Shown: piece after piece, positions 21,401 to 28,896 of the stretch
Numbering within the stretch: position 1 is the stretch's first letter
Layout: each line of letters starts with the position of its first letter
Assembly: GCA_019637815.1 (NCBI GenBank)
Contig: JAHBUZ010000013.1
Location: forward strand, 1-64,000
Direction: 5' to 3'
Origin: Chloroflexota bacterium
Lineage (GTDB): Bacteria; Chloroflexota; Limnocylindria; Limnocylindrales; CSP1-4
DNA: 64,000 nucleotides
Made by a program: the position numbers and the translations under genes
The notes under the pieces: model-generated
Told to the model about the DNA's origin: nothing
What the model saw: the letters and a program-made list of their open reading frames with translations, nothing else
Databases searched by the model: none

Positions 21401-21494
21401 CGAACGGGCTGGCGATGCGGGCGCCGCTCGCCAGGCGCGTCGTTCCTACGATCGCGTCCTCACCGAGCTGGGAGTCAGCGGACCGTCGGGATGA
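18450..21494 (+). CDS. Large STAND-type ATPase transcriptional regulator with SARP/BTAD output domain
   Basis: A 1014-residue regulator. An N-terminal NTPase has Walker A APAGSGKST near residues 67-75 and Walker B LLLVIDDLHAL, in the manner of MalT/LAL proteins; a long helical TPR-like middle follows. From about residue 780, an OmpR-type winged helix (ARCFGPLELIIDG, ETFWPDAPPEVGARNLHAAVAALRR) and a bacterial transcriptional activation domain (AREHRRQQAVAAAVSIATRSL) form the output. It sits at the edge of the CIS island, convergent with the long CIS operon, and is the best candidate activator. SARP domains bind direct repeats with 11-base spacing, and such repeats occur at 40362-40383. ATG 18450 or 18486 could be the start; neither has a strong RBS. 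Confidence 0.85.
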   Translation: MDHVRDAWELVGMDHRSSATSTTRGASDASGAAGRLRSPAVPRGQALGLARLDQLLADAWEHRLTLIVAPAGSGKSTLLARFVADAPGPVAWYRADAWDRDPVRMLRHLERALRSVLPDLSSGWETVDDAIEALGRVRAERLLLVIDDLHALGATTAERDLERLLDRAPPGITVVAASRAWPDMNLPRFKVAGELLEIGVDDLRFRSWEVEQLFRDLYGQPLPPEEVATLTRRTEGWAAGLQLFHLATRGKSPAERRQVLERMARPASRLTGDYLSRNVLAELPGELGEFLMGTCVLGRLSGRVCDELLGRTDSIGVLRDLEARCLFTLPLAEPDAWRYHEVFRLHLLGMLVDSLGEDEVRRRHRHAGELLAGAGALPEALDALCRAEAWEAVAELLGRDGSMLAGSVSAWTDAIPPSMLRADPWLMLARARAFRAQGRWRAAADTYADAQAVFGESDGASIAAQERAPLVPWLDPDPPRITLDDLGTSRSASLVLRAATIRFPGSLANRPSAVEPPMDLLVQGVVCLLAGEPTPAAERFERVLATGSDALVTAAASLGRGVARLLTGASDGLPDIEQAVSVAEDARIEWLERLARACLALGDGNADARMIADAAAGSSDAWGAAIAGAIDGWTTHDQDARPELLGRAATAFRRLGAPVLEAWLRAAQAAALASLDHPESEQIALGADALARTTGVTPARGLAQLALAHARGRADDELGEAALTALRESGLGRLADTLSGRLSTAVVTVGHTGGATGPGGAVMPGVPAHGDRGATLEARCFGPLELIIDGHPVDLGATRPRVRSLLRLLLSAPGEPFHHEVITETFWPDAPPEVGARNLHAAVAALRRLVEPGATRGGFRLVVREGSAYRFVIPADAHVDLVRFDAAVAGARVARATGDEAAAELHLREALACHRGELLADEGPATWLEEAREHRRQQAVAAAVSIATRSLDRGDLDDAAQVCADGLRIDRYHDPLWRTLIEIRERAGDAGAARQARRSYDRVLTELGVSGPSG

Positions 21495-21539
21495 CGATGC
21501 CCGCGGCGCTTGGCGAGCGGGTGCGCGACGCTCCGCTCC

Positions 21540-22706
21540 TCAGCGGACCGCCTTGAACTCGAGATCCCGGATGGCGACCGGGGCGCGTGCCGGTCCCGTG
21601 CTGCGCACGACGGTCACGCGGAGCTGGGAGACGTCGCGCAGGTCGATACCGCGGGACTGGAACGTGGCGGTGTCGTCGAGGGCCACGCTGACCGGTGCCG
21701 CGTCACCCGCCTCGAGGCGCAGCTCCAGCGGGCGGCGGAAGGTCGGGAACTCGTCGCTGTTGGCACCGCTGGAGACCCCGATGTTGCCGAGGTCCACGGG
21801 CGGGTCGAACCGGAGGACCAACGATGGTCGGTCGCCGTCACCCTCCCACCAGGTGGCGAGGTTGCGGTCGATGACCCGGCCCACCGCCTCGCTGCGCGCG
21901 ACCGGCGTGACGTCCACGAGCTCCGGCAGGTACTGCCGACGCAGGTCCGCGATGGTCGTGTCTACCTGCTGCCGGACATCCGGGACCGCGACATAGCTGC
22001 CGATGGCGCCCACGATGAGCGCCAGCAGCGCGAACGAGACGAGATAGCCGAGGATCGGGCGACGGGGTCGACCGCGCTCGGCCATCGACCGGGGTCGCTC
22101 GCCGGCCTGCATCCGGTTCGGCGACGAGCGGCGGAACAGGCGGCGATACCACGGGACGCGCACCGGGACCGCCACGACGGCCTGCTCGAGGCTCGTGCCA
22201 CACCGCCGGCAGAAGCGTCGCTGGGGGTCGTTGCCGACCCCGCACGCCGGGCAGATCCGGTCGCCGGCCTTGATGTCGGGCTCGGCGGTCTGGCTGGTCG
22301 CGGCGGGACGTGGTCGCTGCGGGCCCGCGGCGGTGGTCGGCTGCCTCGATGGTGGCTGCGCGACCGGTGCGGACGGTCGGCGTGCGACCGGCTGCTCGGG
22401 TGCCGCGCTCGGTGGGCGCGCCGCGGGCTGCGCGGGTGCGGGCGTGGACGCTGCCGGGCCGCCGGGCCGTGTGGCGGGTGCGGGGGACGCGGCCGGCGCG
22501 GACGATGCCGGGGTCCGCGCCGACCCCGACTTTGCCGACGAGGTGGCCGGTGCGGACCCGGTCGCCGATGACGTCGCAGGTGCGCTGGCGCCTGACGAGC
22601 CGCTCGGCCCCACGACCTGCCCGCTCCACTCGAGGTAGGCGTTGCACTGGCCGCAGAACAGGTCGTCATCGGCGTTCTGATGTCCGCACTTCCGGCACAG
22701 GATCAC
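21540..22706 (-). CDS. Zinc-ribbon, Pro/Ala-rich, single-pass membrane protein of the CIS operon (ZR-A)
   Basis: A 388-residue protein, last gene of the CIS tail operon, 45 bases after the tail I gene. Residues 1-30 form a zinc ribbon (CRKCG, then FCGQCNAYLEWSG). A long Ala/Pro/Ser low-complexity region leads to a second ribbon (CPACGVGN, then FCRRCGTSL), a basic stretch, one membrane helix (LGYLVSFALLALIVGAIGSYVAV) and a C-terminal discoidin-like beta domain ending in DLEFKAVR. Topology should place the ribbons in the cytoplasm and the beta domain outside. GTG 22706 is the start. The first ribbon matches that of the protein at 43778-45130. Inferred role: membrane partner or docking protein for the CIS. 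Confidence 0.7.
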   Translation of the reverse strand: MILCRKCGHQNADDDLFCGQCNAYLEWSGQVVGPSGSSGASAPATSSATGSAPATSSAKSGSARTPASSAPAASPAPATRPGGPAASTPAPAQPAARPPSAAPEQPVARRPSAPVAQPPSRQPTTAAGPQRPRPAATSQTAEPDIKAGDRICPACGVGNDPQRRFCRRCGTSLEQAVVAVPVRVPWYRRLFRRSSPNRMQAGERPRSMAERGRPRRPILGYLVSFALLALIVGAIGSYVAVPDVRQQVDTTIADLRRQYLPELVDVTPVARSEAVGRVIDRNLATWWEGDGDRPSLVLRFDPPVDLGNIGVSSGANSDEFPTFRRPLELRLEAGDAAPVSVALDDTATFQSRGIDLRDVSQLRVTVVRSTGPARAPVAIRDLEFKAVR

Positions 22707-22751
22707 GCCGCGAGGACCTCCCGGTGGGTGGGGACGGACGCGTGACGGACG

Positions 22752-23312
22752 CTACGCCGGATGTGCTGCGCCACCTGCCACCACCTCGACAGTGTGCCGC
22801 AGGTGCGCCGGCTTGGCAGCCCCCACCAGCGCATCGAGGCGTGCCACGTCGACATCCGAGGGGCGTGACACGGCCACCCGGACATGGAGCGATGGCTGCG
22901 CGGAGCCCGGCAGACCGCCGCCGTATCGCTGCGACCAGGCTGCCCCGCCGCTCTCGATGACCTGGACGTCGCCGTCCGTGAACACGCGCACGTGGTCCGC
23001 GAGTCCCGCCGCCGTCCCCCGACGCCGGTGGAGGTCCGCCGCCTGCGCCACGAAGGCGCGTCGTCGCTCGATGGGCCAGGTCTCGTCGAGGAGCGCCGCG
23101 ACCCAGCCGCCGAGCCACTCCAGGAAGTCATCCGGCGTGAGCGCCGGGTCGAGGTACGCGCCGAGGTTGTCGATGGTCGAGATGGCGGGTGCCAGCACCT
23201 CGTCGAGGGCGAGCGTGAGCCGCCGCGTGAGATCGTCCTCCTGGTAGATGGCCGGCAGCGTCTCCGCGAGCGGGTGGGGTGACGGCAGACCGGCCACCGT
23301 GCCCCGACTCAC
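22752..23312 (-). CDS. CIS baseplate protein, phage tail protein I family (TIGR02242-like)
   Basis: A 186-residue baseplate wedge component. The family pattern is clear: LAETLPAIYQEDDLTRRLTLALDEVLAP, then LDPALTPDDFLEWLGGWVAALLDETWP and RRRAFVAQAADLHRRRGTAAGLADHV. In contractile tails, this protein connects the J-type baseplate arm to the periphery. The GTG start at 23312 overlaps the stop of the baseplate J gene (GTGA), so the pair is coupled. Confidence 0.88.
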   Translation of the reverse strand: MSRGTVAGLPSPHPLAETLPAIYQEDDLTRRLTLALDEVLAPAISTIDNLGAYLDPALTPDDFLEWLGGWVAALLDETWPIERRRAFVAQAADLHRRRGTAAGLADHVRVFTDGDVQVIESGGAAWSQRYGGGLPGSAQPSLHVRVAVSRPSDVDVARLDALVGAAKPAHLRHTVEVVAGGAAHPA

Positions 23313-25258
23313 GCCGCCGCCTCCACGAGCACCTGGTGCTCGTACGAGAACACGAGCGAATGCGGTTCCACCTCGAGCCGGTCGGTGGCCTTGCCCCGCT
23401 CACCCGTGACCGGGTCGGCGCCGAACAACCGGACATCCTCGACCAGCTCCGTGCCCCGCAGCCGCTGGAGCGCGGCATAGACCTCGCCCGAGTGGACCGG
23501 CCGCCCGAAGGGCCAGCCCGTCCCATCCTGACCGCCCTCGGTGGGGTGGAAGTAGCGATACAGCTCCTGGAGCGCCTCCTCCTGGAGTCGCGCCGGGTCG
23601 ATGCGCGCTCGTGCCCGCAGACGGGCGACCACGGTCACACCGCGATAGACGGGTGGCTCCACGACCACGCGGGTGCCCACCAGTCGGGTCTCGTCCAGCC
23701 GCCGGGTGACGCGCTCGAGGGTCGCCTCCTGGGGCAGCAGCTGCTCGAACCGGATACGCCCCCGGTCGCTGGCAACGGCGGGCACGATGAGCACCCGCAC
23801 CGCACCCGTGGCGTCGTCACCGGTCGCGGCGACGCAGCGGACGCGGGCCACCTCCGGTGCCGCCTCCCGCGCGATGTGCTCGAAGTCCTCGGTGGTCACC
23901 GCGCGATCGCGGGTCCGGAGCAGGATCGGGCCCCGGATCTTGGCGGATTCGATGTCCTCGCCGTCCACGCCACCATCCGCGGGTCGGCGGTTCTCGACGC
24001 GGGTCACGAACGGGATGGACGACTTGAGCACCGTGAGTGTCCGACGCGCGACGTTGCCCTGGCGACCACCACCCGTCCGGTAGGCCGGCACCCGGATCCG
24101 GGCGCCCTTGGTGGGCACGCCCCCATAGTGCCGGAGCGTGCCGTCCGAGAGCCGGACCGCCGGGCCGAACGCGATCTCGCCGGCCATGGGGTCGAGGGTG
24201 AAGTGGCGATCGTGCACGCCGCTGTTGGCGAAGTTGGGGACCTGGGTCCACTCCTGCCACCCCTCGTCGTCAGAGACCTCGAGGGTCATCGGGGTGTCCG
24301 ACGGCACGACCGGTCGGTCGCGCAGCGGGAACCGGCCGCCGGGGACCCCTTCCGCGATCCCGATCACCTCGTCCGTGACCAGCTCCGCGTTGACCGCGGA
24401 GGCCGTGCCCCCGATCGTGAACGCGGTCAACGACCGGATCTCGGGGGACGCGCTGTACCGCGGCTGACCCTCGACCGGCTCCGTCACGCGCGCCCGGAGC
24501 CAGCCCGCCCGGACGCGGTCGACGACCGATGCCACGTGACCGTCCGTCACGTGGAGCACCACGTCACCATCACGGTTGAGCCCACCGGTCCCGTCCGATT
24601 CGATCTCGCAGGCGACCCATGACTCCCCGTCCCATGCCTCCCACGCCAGCGGCGGGAACTCCGGGTCGACGCCCACGCCCTCGATGCGGCAGGAGAAGCG
24701 CAGCGTCACGGCGCACGAGGGCACCGCCTGGGTGAGACCGACCAGGAGCATGTCGCCGGCCTTGGGCACCGTGTCGAAGCAGTAGAAGCCACTGCCCAGC
24801 GCGAGCTGGTCCGAGTGGTCCCGGATCTGGTTGCGGGCGATGCTGGATGCGGCGCGCTCCAGCGAGCAGGCCACGATCGGCAGCTCCCGGGTGGTGCTGA
24901 ACACGATGGACGGCTCGCTCGGCGTGCGCACCGTGCCCACCTGGGTGCCCAGCGGGATGTGGACGGTCTCCGGCTGGGGTGCGGACAGCCAGAACGTCAC
25001 GTCCGCGTGGGCCGCGGTGGGCGGGAACAGCCGGACGCCGATGAGCTCCAGGAAGCGGACGTAGTCCCGGTCCGGCACGCGGTTGAGGCGATACAGCAGC
25101 TGGTCGGTGATGTACGCGAACGCCTCCACGAGCGTCACCCCGGGGTCCGACACGTTGTGGTCGGTCCACTCCGGGCAGCGCTGCTGGATGAGCCGCTTGG
25201 CGTCGTCCACCAGGTCCTGGAAGCGTCGATCGTCGAGGTTGGGGACCGGCAGGCTCAT
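23309..25258 (-). CDS. CIS putative baseplate assembly protein (gpJ-like, TIGR02243)
   Basis: A 649-residue baseplate wedge protein. The start, LPVPNLDDRRFQDLVDDAKR, and CPEWTDHNVSDPGVTLVEAFAYITDQLLYRLNRVP are diagnostic of the family. The C-terminal part contains TTEDFEHIAREAAPEVARVRC and LYRYFHPTEGGQDGTGWPFGR, the segment near the P2 gpJ-like fold. Start ATG overlaps the gp25 stop and its own stop overlaps the tail I start; these overlaps mean coupled translation. It is one of the largest and best conserved proteins of the island. Confidence 0.92.
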   Translation of the reverse strand: MSLPVPNLDDRRFQDLVDDAKRLIQQRCPEWTDHNVSDPGVTLVEAFAYITDQLLYRLNRVPDRDYVRFLELIGVRLFPPTAAHADVTFWLSAPQPETVHIPLGTQVGTVRTPSEPSIVFSTTRELPIVACSLERAASSIARNQIRDHSDQLALGSGFYCFDTVPKAGDMLLVGLTQAVPSCAVTLRFSCRIEGVGVDPEFPPLAWEAWDGESWVACEIESDGTGGLNRDGDVVLHVTDGHVASVVDRVRAGWLRARVTEPVEGQPRYSASPEIRSLTAFTIGGTASAVNAELVTDEVIGIAEGVPGGRFPLRDRPVVPSDTPMTLEVSDDEGWQEWTQVPNFANSGVHDRHFTLDPMAGEIAFGPAVRLSDGTLRHYGGVPTKGARIRVPAYRTGGGRQGNVARRTLTVLKSSIPFVTRVENRRPADGGVDGEDIESAKIRGPILLRTRDRAVTTEDFEHIAREAAPEVARVRCVAATGDDATGAVRVLIVPAVASDRGRIRFEQLLPQEATLERVTRRLDETRLVGTRVVVEPPVYRGVTVVARLRARARIDPARLQEEALQELYRYFHPTEGGQDGTGWPFGRPVHSGEVYAALQRLRGTELVEDVRLFGADPVTGERGKATDRLEVEPHSLVFSYEHQVLVEAAA

Positions 25259-25662
25259 GGCTCAGGTTCCTCGGGGATGACATAGAACGGGAAGACCAGG
25301 TTGCGCGGGTCGTTGGACCGCGCGGGCTGGTAGCGGATGTCGATGAGCAGCACGCCCTGGTCCGCGGCCTCGAAGCCGATGTCCACACCCAGGACCTCGA
25401 TGCGCGGCTCCCAGCGCAGGAGCGCGATGCGCACCTCGTGCGCGATGCGTCCCGCTGTCGCGGCATCCGGCGCCGCGAACACGAGGTCGTGGATGCCGCA
25501 GCCGAACTCGGGGCGCATCGGGCGCTCGCCGGGCGCCGTGCCGAGGATGAGCCGGATCGACTCGTCCAGCTCCTCGCCGCCGGCCACGAGCGCCACGCGC
25601 CCGGTGGCGTCCGTGCGCAGCGGGAACGCCCAGCCGGCCCCGATGAACTCGCTCGGCACCAT
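25255..25662 (-). CDS. CIS baseplate protein, GPW/gp25 family
   Basis: A 135-residue protein of the gp25 family, the baseplate protein that starts sheath assembly in contractile tails. The diagnostic LILGTAPGERPMRPEFGCGIHDLVF segment is present, followed by EVRIALLRWEPRIEVL. Start and stop are ATGA-coupled to baseplate J, and three bases separate it from the PAAR gene. The junction with PAAR reads TGAGCGATG, the same as two other junctions in this operon. Confidence 0.93.
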   Translation of the reverse strand: MVPSEFIGAGWAFPLRTDATGRVALVAGGEELDESIRLILGTAPGERPMRPEFGCGIHDLVFAAPDAATAGRIAHEVRIALLRWEPRIEVLGVDIGFEAADQGVLLIDIRYQPARSNDPRNLVFPFYVIPEEPEP

Positions 25663-25665
25663 CGC

Positions 25666-26049
25666 TCAGCCCACCATCACGGTCATGACGCTCGGCACGA
25701 GACTGCCGGGCGATGCACAGCACGTCGCCGATGCGTTGGCGCTGACGGCCGGCTGCCCGCCGAACGTCACCGTCGGGCTGCCCGAGGTCACCATGCCGAC
25801 CTGCATCACGGGCACCATGAACGGGTCCGCGGGATGCAGGCCCACGTGCGGCGGCATGTTGTATCCGGACGCGCCGACCACGGCCGCCGGCTTGCCGCCG
25901 ATGAGCACGGTCGGGCAGAGACCCATGGTGAGCGGTGCCGAGAAGGGCATGGGCGGACCCGGCTGAGGGTTGCCCACGGGTCCCGGGATCTGGTGGAGCG
26001 GGCACGTCCCGGTGACCTGGTCGCCCTGGACGATCGCGGGTGCTGCCAT
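25666..26049 (-). CDS. CIS spike tip, PAAR-like protein
   Basis: A 127-residue protein that would cap the VgrG spike. It has the PAAR-like pattern: PAIVQGDQVTGTC near the start, repeated small beta segments (PTVLIGGKPAAVVG, SPTVTFGGQPAV), and histidines and cysteines that can hold the tip metal (TCPLHQIP, PPHVGLHP, TCCASPG). No C-terminal toxin extension is present, so any effector must be delivered another way. One base separates it from the VgrG gene. Confidence 0.85.
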   Translation of the reverse strand: MAAPAIVQGDQVTGTCPLHQIPGPVGNPQPGPPMPFSAPLTMGLCPTVLIGGKPAAVVGASGYNMPPHVGLHPADPFMVPVMQVGMVTSGSPTVTFGGQPAVSANASATCCASPGSLVPSVMTVMVG

Positions 26050-26050
26050 G

Positions 26051-27772
26051 TCAGTTCAGCGAGATCATGGCGCCATCGATGTCCACGGTGGCAGAGCTGG
26101 AGATGGAGACACCGCTGGCGCCCTTGAGCGTCAGCTGGCGCTGGGCGTCGAGGGTCATGGAGCCCTTCGTCCGGATCTCGATGTCCTGGTCGGCCTCGAT
26201 GACGATCCGACCGTCCGAGAACAGGTGGATCCGTGACTCGGTGCGATCGAGGGCGAGCCGCATGCCTCCCTCGCCGGTGAGGATCGCGATGCCGTCGTCA
26301 TCGGCCGCATCCATGCAGATGATCCGGTGGTTGCGCCGGGACACCAGGCCGCGGCGCCGTGCCATGCCGTTCTCGATGAGCTTCGAGCCCAGCGGTGGGG
26401 TGTCCTGGCCATTCCACAGACCACCCAGGACATACGGTCGACGCACGTCCCCCGACTCGAACACGACGAGGACCTCGTCCCCCACCTCCGGCAGCATCAC
26501 CAGGCCGCGGTCCTTCGCGGCGCCCGGCAGGCACACCCGCGCCCAGTCCGAGACGTACTGGTCCGAGAGCAGTGGGAGCTGGACCTTGACCCGTCCCTGT
26601 CCCAGGGGGTCATCGATGTCGGACACGATGCCCGGGGTCACACCGGACATCGCGCCGGGCCCAGCGCCGCTCCGGCCACCCGGCTCCACGAGACCCAACA
26701 GCGAGCGGTCCTGCTGGCCGCTCACCGTGAACTCGGTGCGGTAGCCATCGCGGTCGAACACGTGTCTGGTCGTGGTCGCGACATAGCCGCCCTCGAAGTC
26801 CGGTCCCACGACCGAGACGCTGAAGGGCGTCCCGGCCCGGAGCGTGGGCGTGCCTCGTGCGACACCATCCGCCTCTGCGAACGCCGTCCCGACCTGCTCC
26901 GCGAGCGCGACCGCAGCCGCGCCCACCGAGGATCCCGAGGACAGCGGTTCGTCACCGACCATCAGGCGACCACCACCGAACCGTCCGGCGAGCTCCTCGG
27001 GTCGTGTCGGCAGCTGGGCACTGCTGGCGGCCGATGCCTCCACGGCCGTGATGGGCTGCTTCGCCTGTACGTCCCAGCTGCGCACCTCCACCTCCGCCAC
27101 TTGCTCCGAGGACGTGATGCGCGGTCGGAACTCGAGCAGGTCCTGGCCCATGACCATCTGGAGCGTGTCCGTGGACTCGAAGCCGCTGACACCGGGCGCC
27201 TCGCTGGCGGGCGCGGGCTTCCGGAACTGGAGCTTGCCGTCGAGCATCGTGAGCTGGAAGCCGGTCGCGCGGGCACGCGCCTTGAGGAACTCCCAGTCCG
27301 ATACGTTCGCCTGGGACACGTGGTCGTGCGTCGTGCTCGACGCGTCGATGGTGCCGATCTCGACGCCTGCCCGCGTCGCCACGGTGCGCACGATGTCCGA
27401 ATCGGTGACGTTGATGTACGTCTCCGTCCGGGTGCCCCGATGGAACCGATGCGAGGGGTCGTAGCCCCGCACGATGGCTCGACTGCCGAGGGCGTCGTAC
27501 TCGGCTTCGAGGGCCGTGACCTCGCCCGTCACGAGGGGCCTGGGCCGACTCTCACCGAGGCTCGTCCCGGTGATGACGATGCGTGCACCGATGGTGATCT
27601 TCGCTTCGGCAAGGATCGTTCGGGTCAGGTCACGGAACACGAGCACGAACATCGCCGGCAGGTGGAGATGGTCGTCCACGACCACGGCCTCCAGCTGGGG
27701 CTCGAGGACCGGGTCGAGCGGCGAGCCATCGATCTCCACGATCGCCGCGAGAGAGTGGTCGCCGTCAGCCAT
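26051..27772 (-). CDS. CIS spike/hub protein, VgrG family
   Basis: A 573-residue central spike. The N-terminal gp27-like hub (VEIDGSPLDPVLEPQLEAVVVDD, then GYDPSHRFHRGTRTETYINVTDSDIV) is followed by an OB domain (GIVSDIDDPLGQGRVKVQLPLLSD, VVFESGDVRRPYVLGGLWNGQ) and a C-terminal repeat-rich beta helix typical of gp5/VgrG needles (DIEIRTKGSMTLDAQ, ASGVSISSSATVDI). No enzymatic extension is fused. Coupled closely to the LysM gene upstream and to PAAR downstream. Confidence 0.92.
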   Translation of the reverse strand: MADGDHSLAAIVEIDGSPLDPVLEPQLEAVVVDDHLHLPAMFVLVFRDLTRTILAEAKITIGARIVITGTSLGESRPRPLVTGEVTALEAEYDALGSRAIVRGYDPSHRFHRGTRTETYINVTDSDIVRTVATRAGVEIGTIDASSTTHDHVSQANVSDWEFLKARARATGFQLTMLDGKLQFRKPAPASEAPGVSGFESTDTLQMVMGQDLLEFRPRITSSEQVAEVEVRSWDVQAKQPITAVEASAASSAQLPTRPEELAGRFGGGRLMVGDEPLSSGSSVGAAAVALAEQVGTAFAEADGVARGTPTLRAGTPFSVSVVGPDFEGGYVATTTRHVFDRDGYRTEFTVSGQQDRSLLGLVEPGGRSGAGPGAMSGVTPGIVSDIDDPLGQGRVKVQLPLLSDQYVSDWARVCLPGAAKDRGLVMLPEVGDEVLVVFESGDVRRPYVLGGLWNGQDTPPLGSKLIENGMARRRGLVSRRNHRIICMDAADDDGIAILTGEGGMRLALDRTESRIHLFSDGRIVIEADQDIEIRTKGSMTLDAQRQLTLKGASGVSISSSATVDIDGAMISLN

Positions 27773-27775
27773 CGC

Positions 27776-28465
27776 TCAGGCCAGCCGGGTCGCTTCGGTG
27801 ATGGTGGGTACGAGCACGCTCGTACCGGGCCGCAGACGCATCGGGTCATCGACACCGTTGAAGGTCGCGAGGGCACGCCAGAGGGTCGCGTCGCCGTACT
27901 CCGCCCAGGCGATCGAGGCGAGGGTGTCACCCTCCGTGAGGACCCGCCGCCGCCGACCCTCGCGGGCGCCCGAGGTGGGGTTCTGACCCTTGGGATCGGT
28001 GGGCACCTCCTCGAGCGTGATGTTGGCCGTGACCCGGAGCGGATCGCCCGACGGATCGAACAGGGTGTACTTGGCGCTCACCGACTTGAGATAGCCCCGG
28101 AACTCGGCGAGCGCGCGGTTGCGTCCCCAGTCGAGCGACAGGATCGGTGGCTCGGGCTTCTTCTGCTGCACCGACGCGGGCGTGGGCTTCGTCCACTCCA
28201 GGAGACACGCCACGTCGTCACCCACGCTCACGCCCTCCTCGAAGGCGTCGAAGAAGATCTCCATCTGGACGGTCTGGGGGTTCGTGCCACCGAACTGGGG
28301 CTTGGTCGCGGACTTGGCCCCCGTCGTCTGAGGCCGGTTCCAGGTCGCGCCCTTGGTCACCGTGTATTCGGTGGGGTTGTACAGGAAGCGCAGCTCCGTG
28401 CGGCTGGGGGACCCCGCCACCACCCGGAGCGTGGCCTTGGCCAGACCGGCCGTGCCGTTGGCCAT
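27776..28465 (-). CDS. CIS baseplate hub adaptor with C-terminal LysM domain
   Basis: A 229-residue protein like Afp7/gp53, which joins the tube to the spike. The N-terminal domain holds LRFLYNPTEYTVTKGATWNRPQT and EIFFDAFEEGVSVGDDVACLLEWT; the C-terminal LysM-type domain reads RRVLTEGDTLASIAWAEYGDATLWRALATFN and ends with GTSVLVP. In these systems the LysM fold is structural, not wall-binding. Junctions on both sides read TGAGCGATG (stop, GCG, start), as also at the gp25 to PAAR junction. Confidence 0.9.
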   Translation of the reverse strand: MANGTAGLAKATLRVVAGSPSRTELRFLYNPTEYTVTKGATWNRPQTTGAKSATKPQFGGTNPQTVQMEIFFDAFEEGVSVGDDVACLLEWTKPTPASVQQKKPEPPILSLDWGRNRALAEFRGYLKSVSAKYTLFDPSGDPLRVTANITLEEVPTDPKGQNPTSGAREGRRRRVLTEGDTLASIAWAEYGDATLWRALATFNGVDDPMRLRPGTSVLVPTITEATRLA

Positions 28466-28468
28466 CGC

Positions 28469-28888
28469 TCAGCCCGCCGTGAAGCCGCTGTGGGCGAGCT
28501 CGAGCGTCTCGAATGCCACGGCTCGACCGTCCACGTCCAGGCTGGGCCCGGTCCAGCGCGCCGGGAACACGCCCACGACGCTCCAGCTGGCGACCGTGGT
28601 GCCCTCGGTGTCGAGGACCTTGATCTGGGCGGTCCGGCCGGCCGCAGGCCCCTCCGTGCCGGAGATCCACGCGGCGACGCTCGAGGAGTCCTTGTCCACG
28701 GGGCGGGTGAGCTTGATGTTCTGGTACTTGCGCCGTCCAGGCAAACGATGGCTGTACTCGTTGAGGCCGCCCTCGCGGTACTCGAACACCTCCCACTCGA
28801 CCGAGAGGCCCTCGCACTTGGTCCAGTTGCCCAGCTCCACCTTGTGATCGATGGTCACCTGGAAGCGCAGCGTCAGCCCGGTCTCCAT
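28469..28888 (-). CDS. CIS inner tube-type protein 2 (tube initiator, gp19 family)
   Basis: A 139-residue tail tube family protein: LTLRFQVTIDHKVELGNWTKCEGLSVEWEV at the start and RPVDKDSSSVAAWI in the middle. Because it is separate from the main tube gene and next to the LysM hub gene, it is probably the Afp5-like initiator ring between hub and tube. The RBS AGGAGG overlaps the stop of the 632-residue protein gene upstream. Confidence 0.85.
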   Translation of the reverse strand: METGLTLRFQVTIDHKVELGNWTKCEGLSVEWEVFEYREGGLNEYSHRLPGRRKYQNIKLTRPVDKDSSSVAAWISGTEGPAAGRTAQIKVLDTEGTTVASWSVVGVFPARWTGPSLDVDGRAVAFETLELAHSGFTAG

Positions 28889-28896
28889 GGGTCCTC

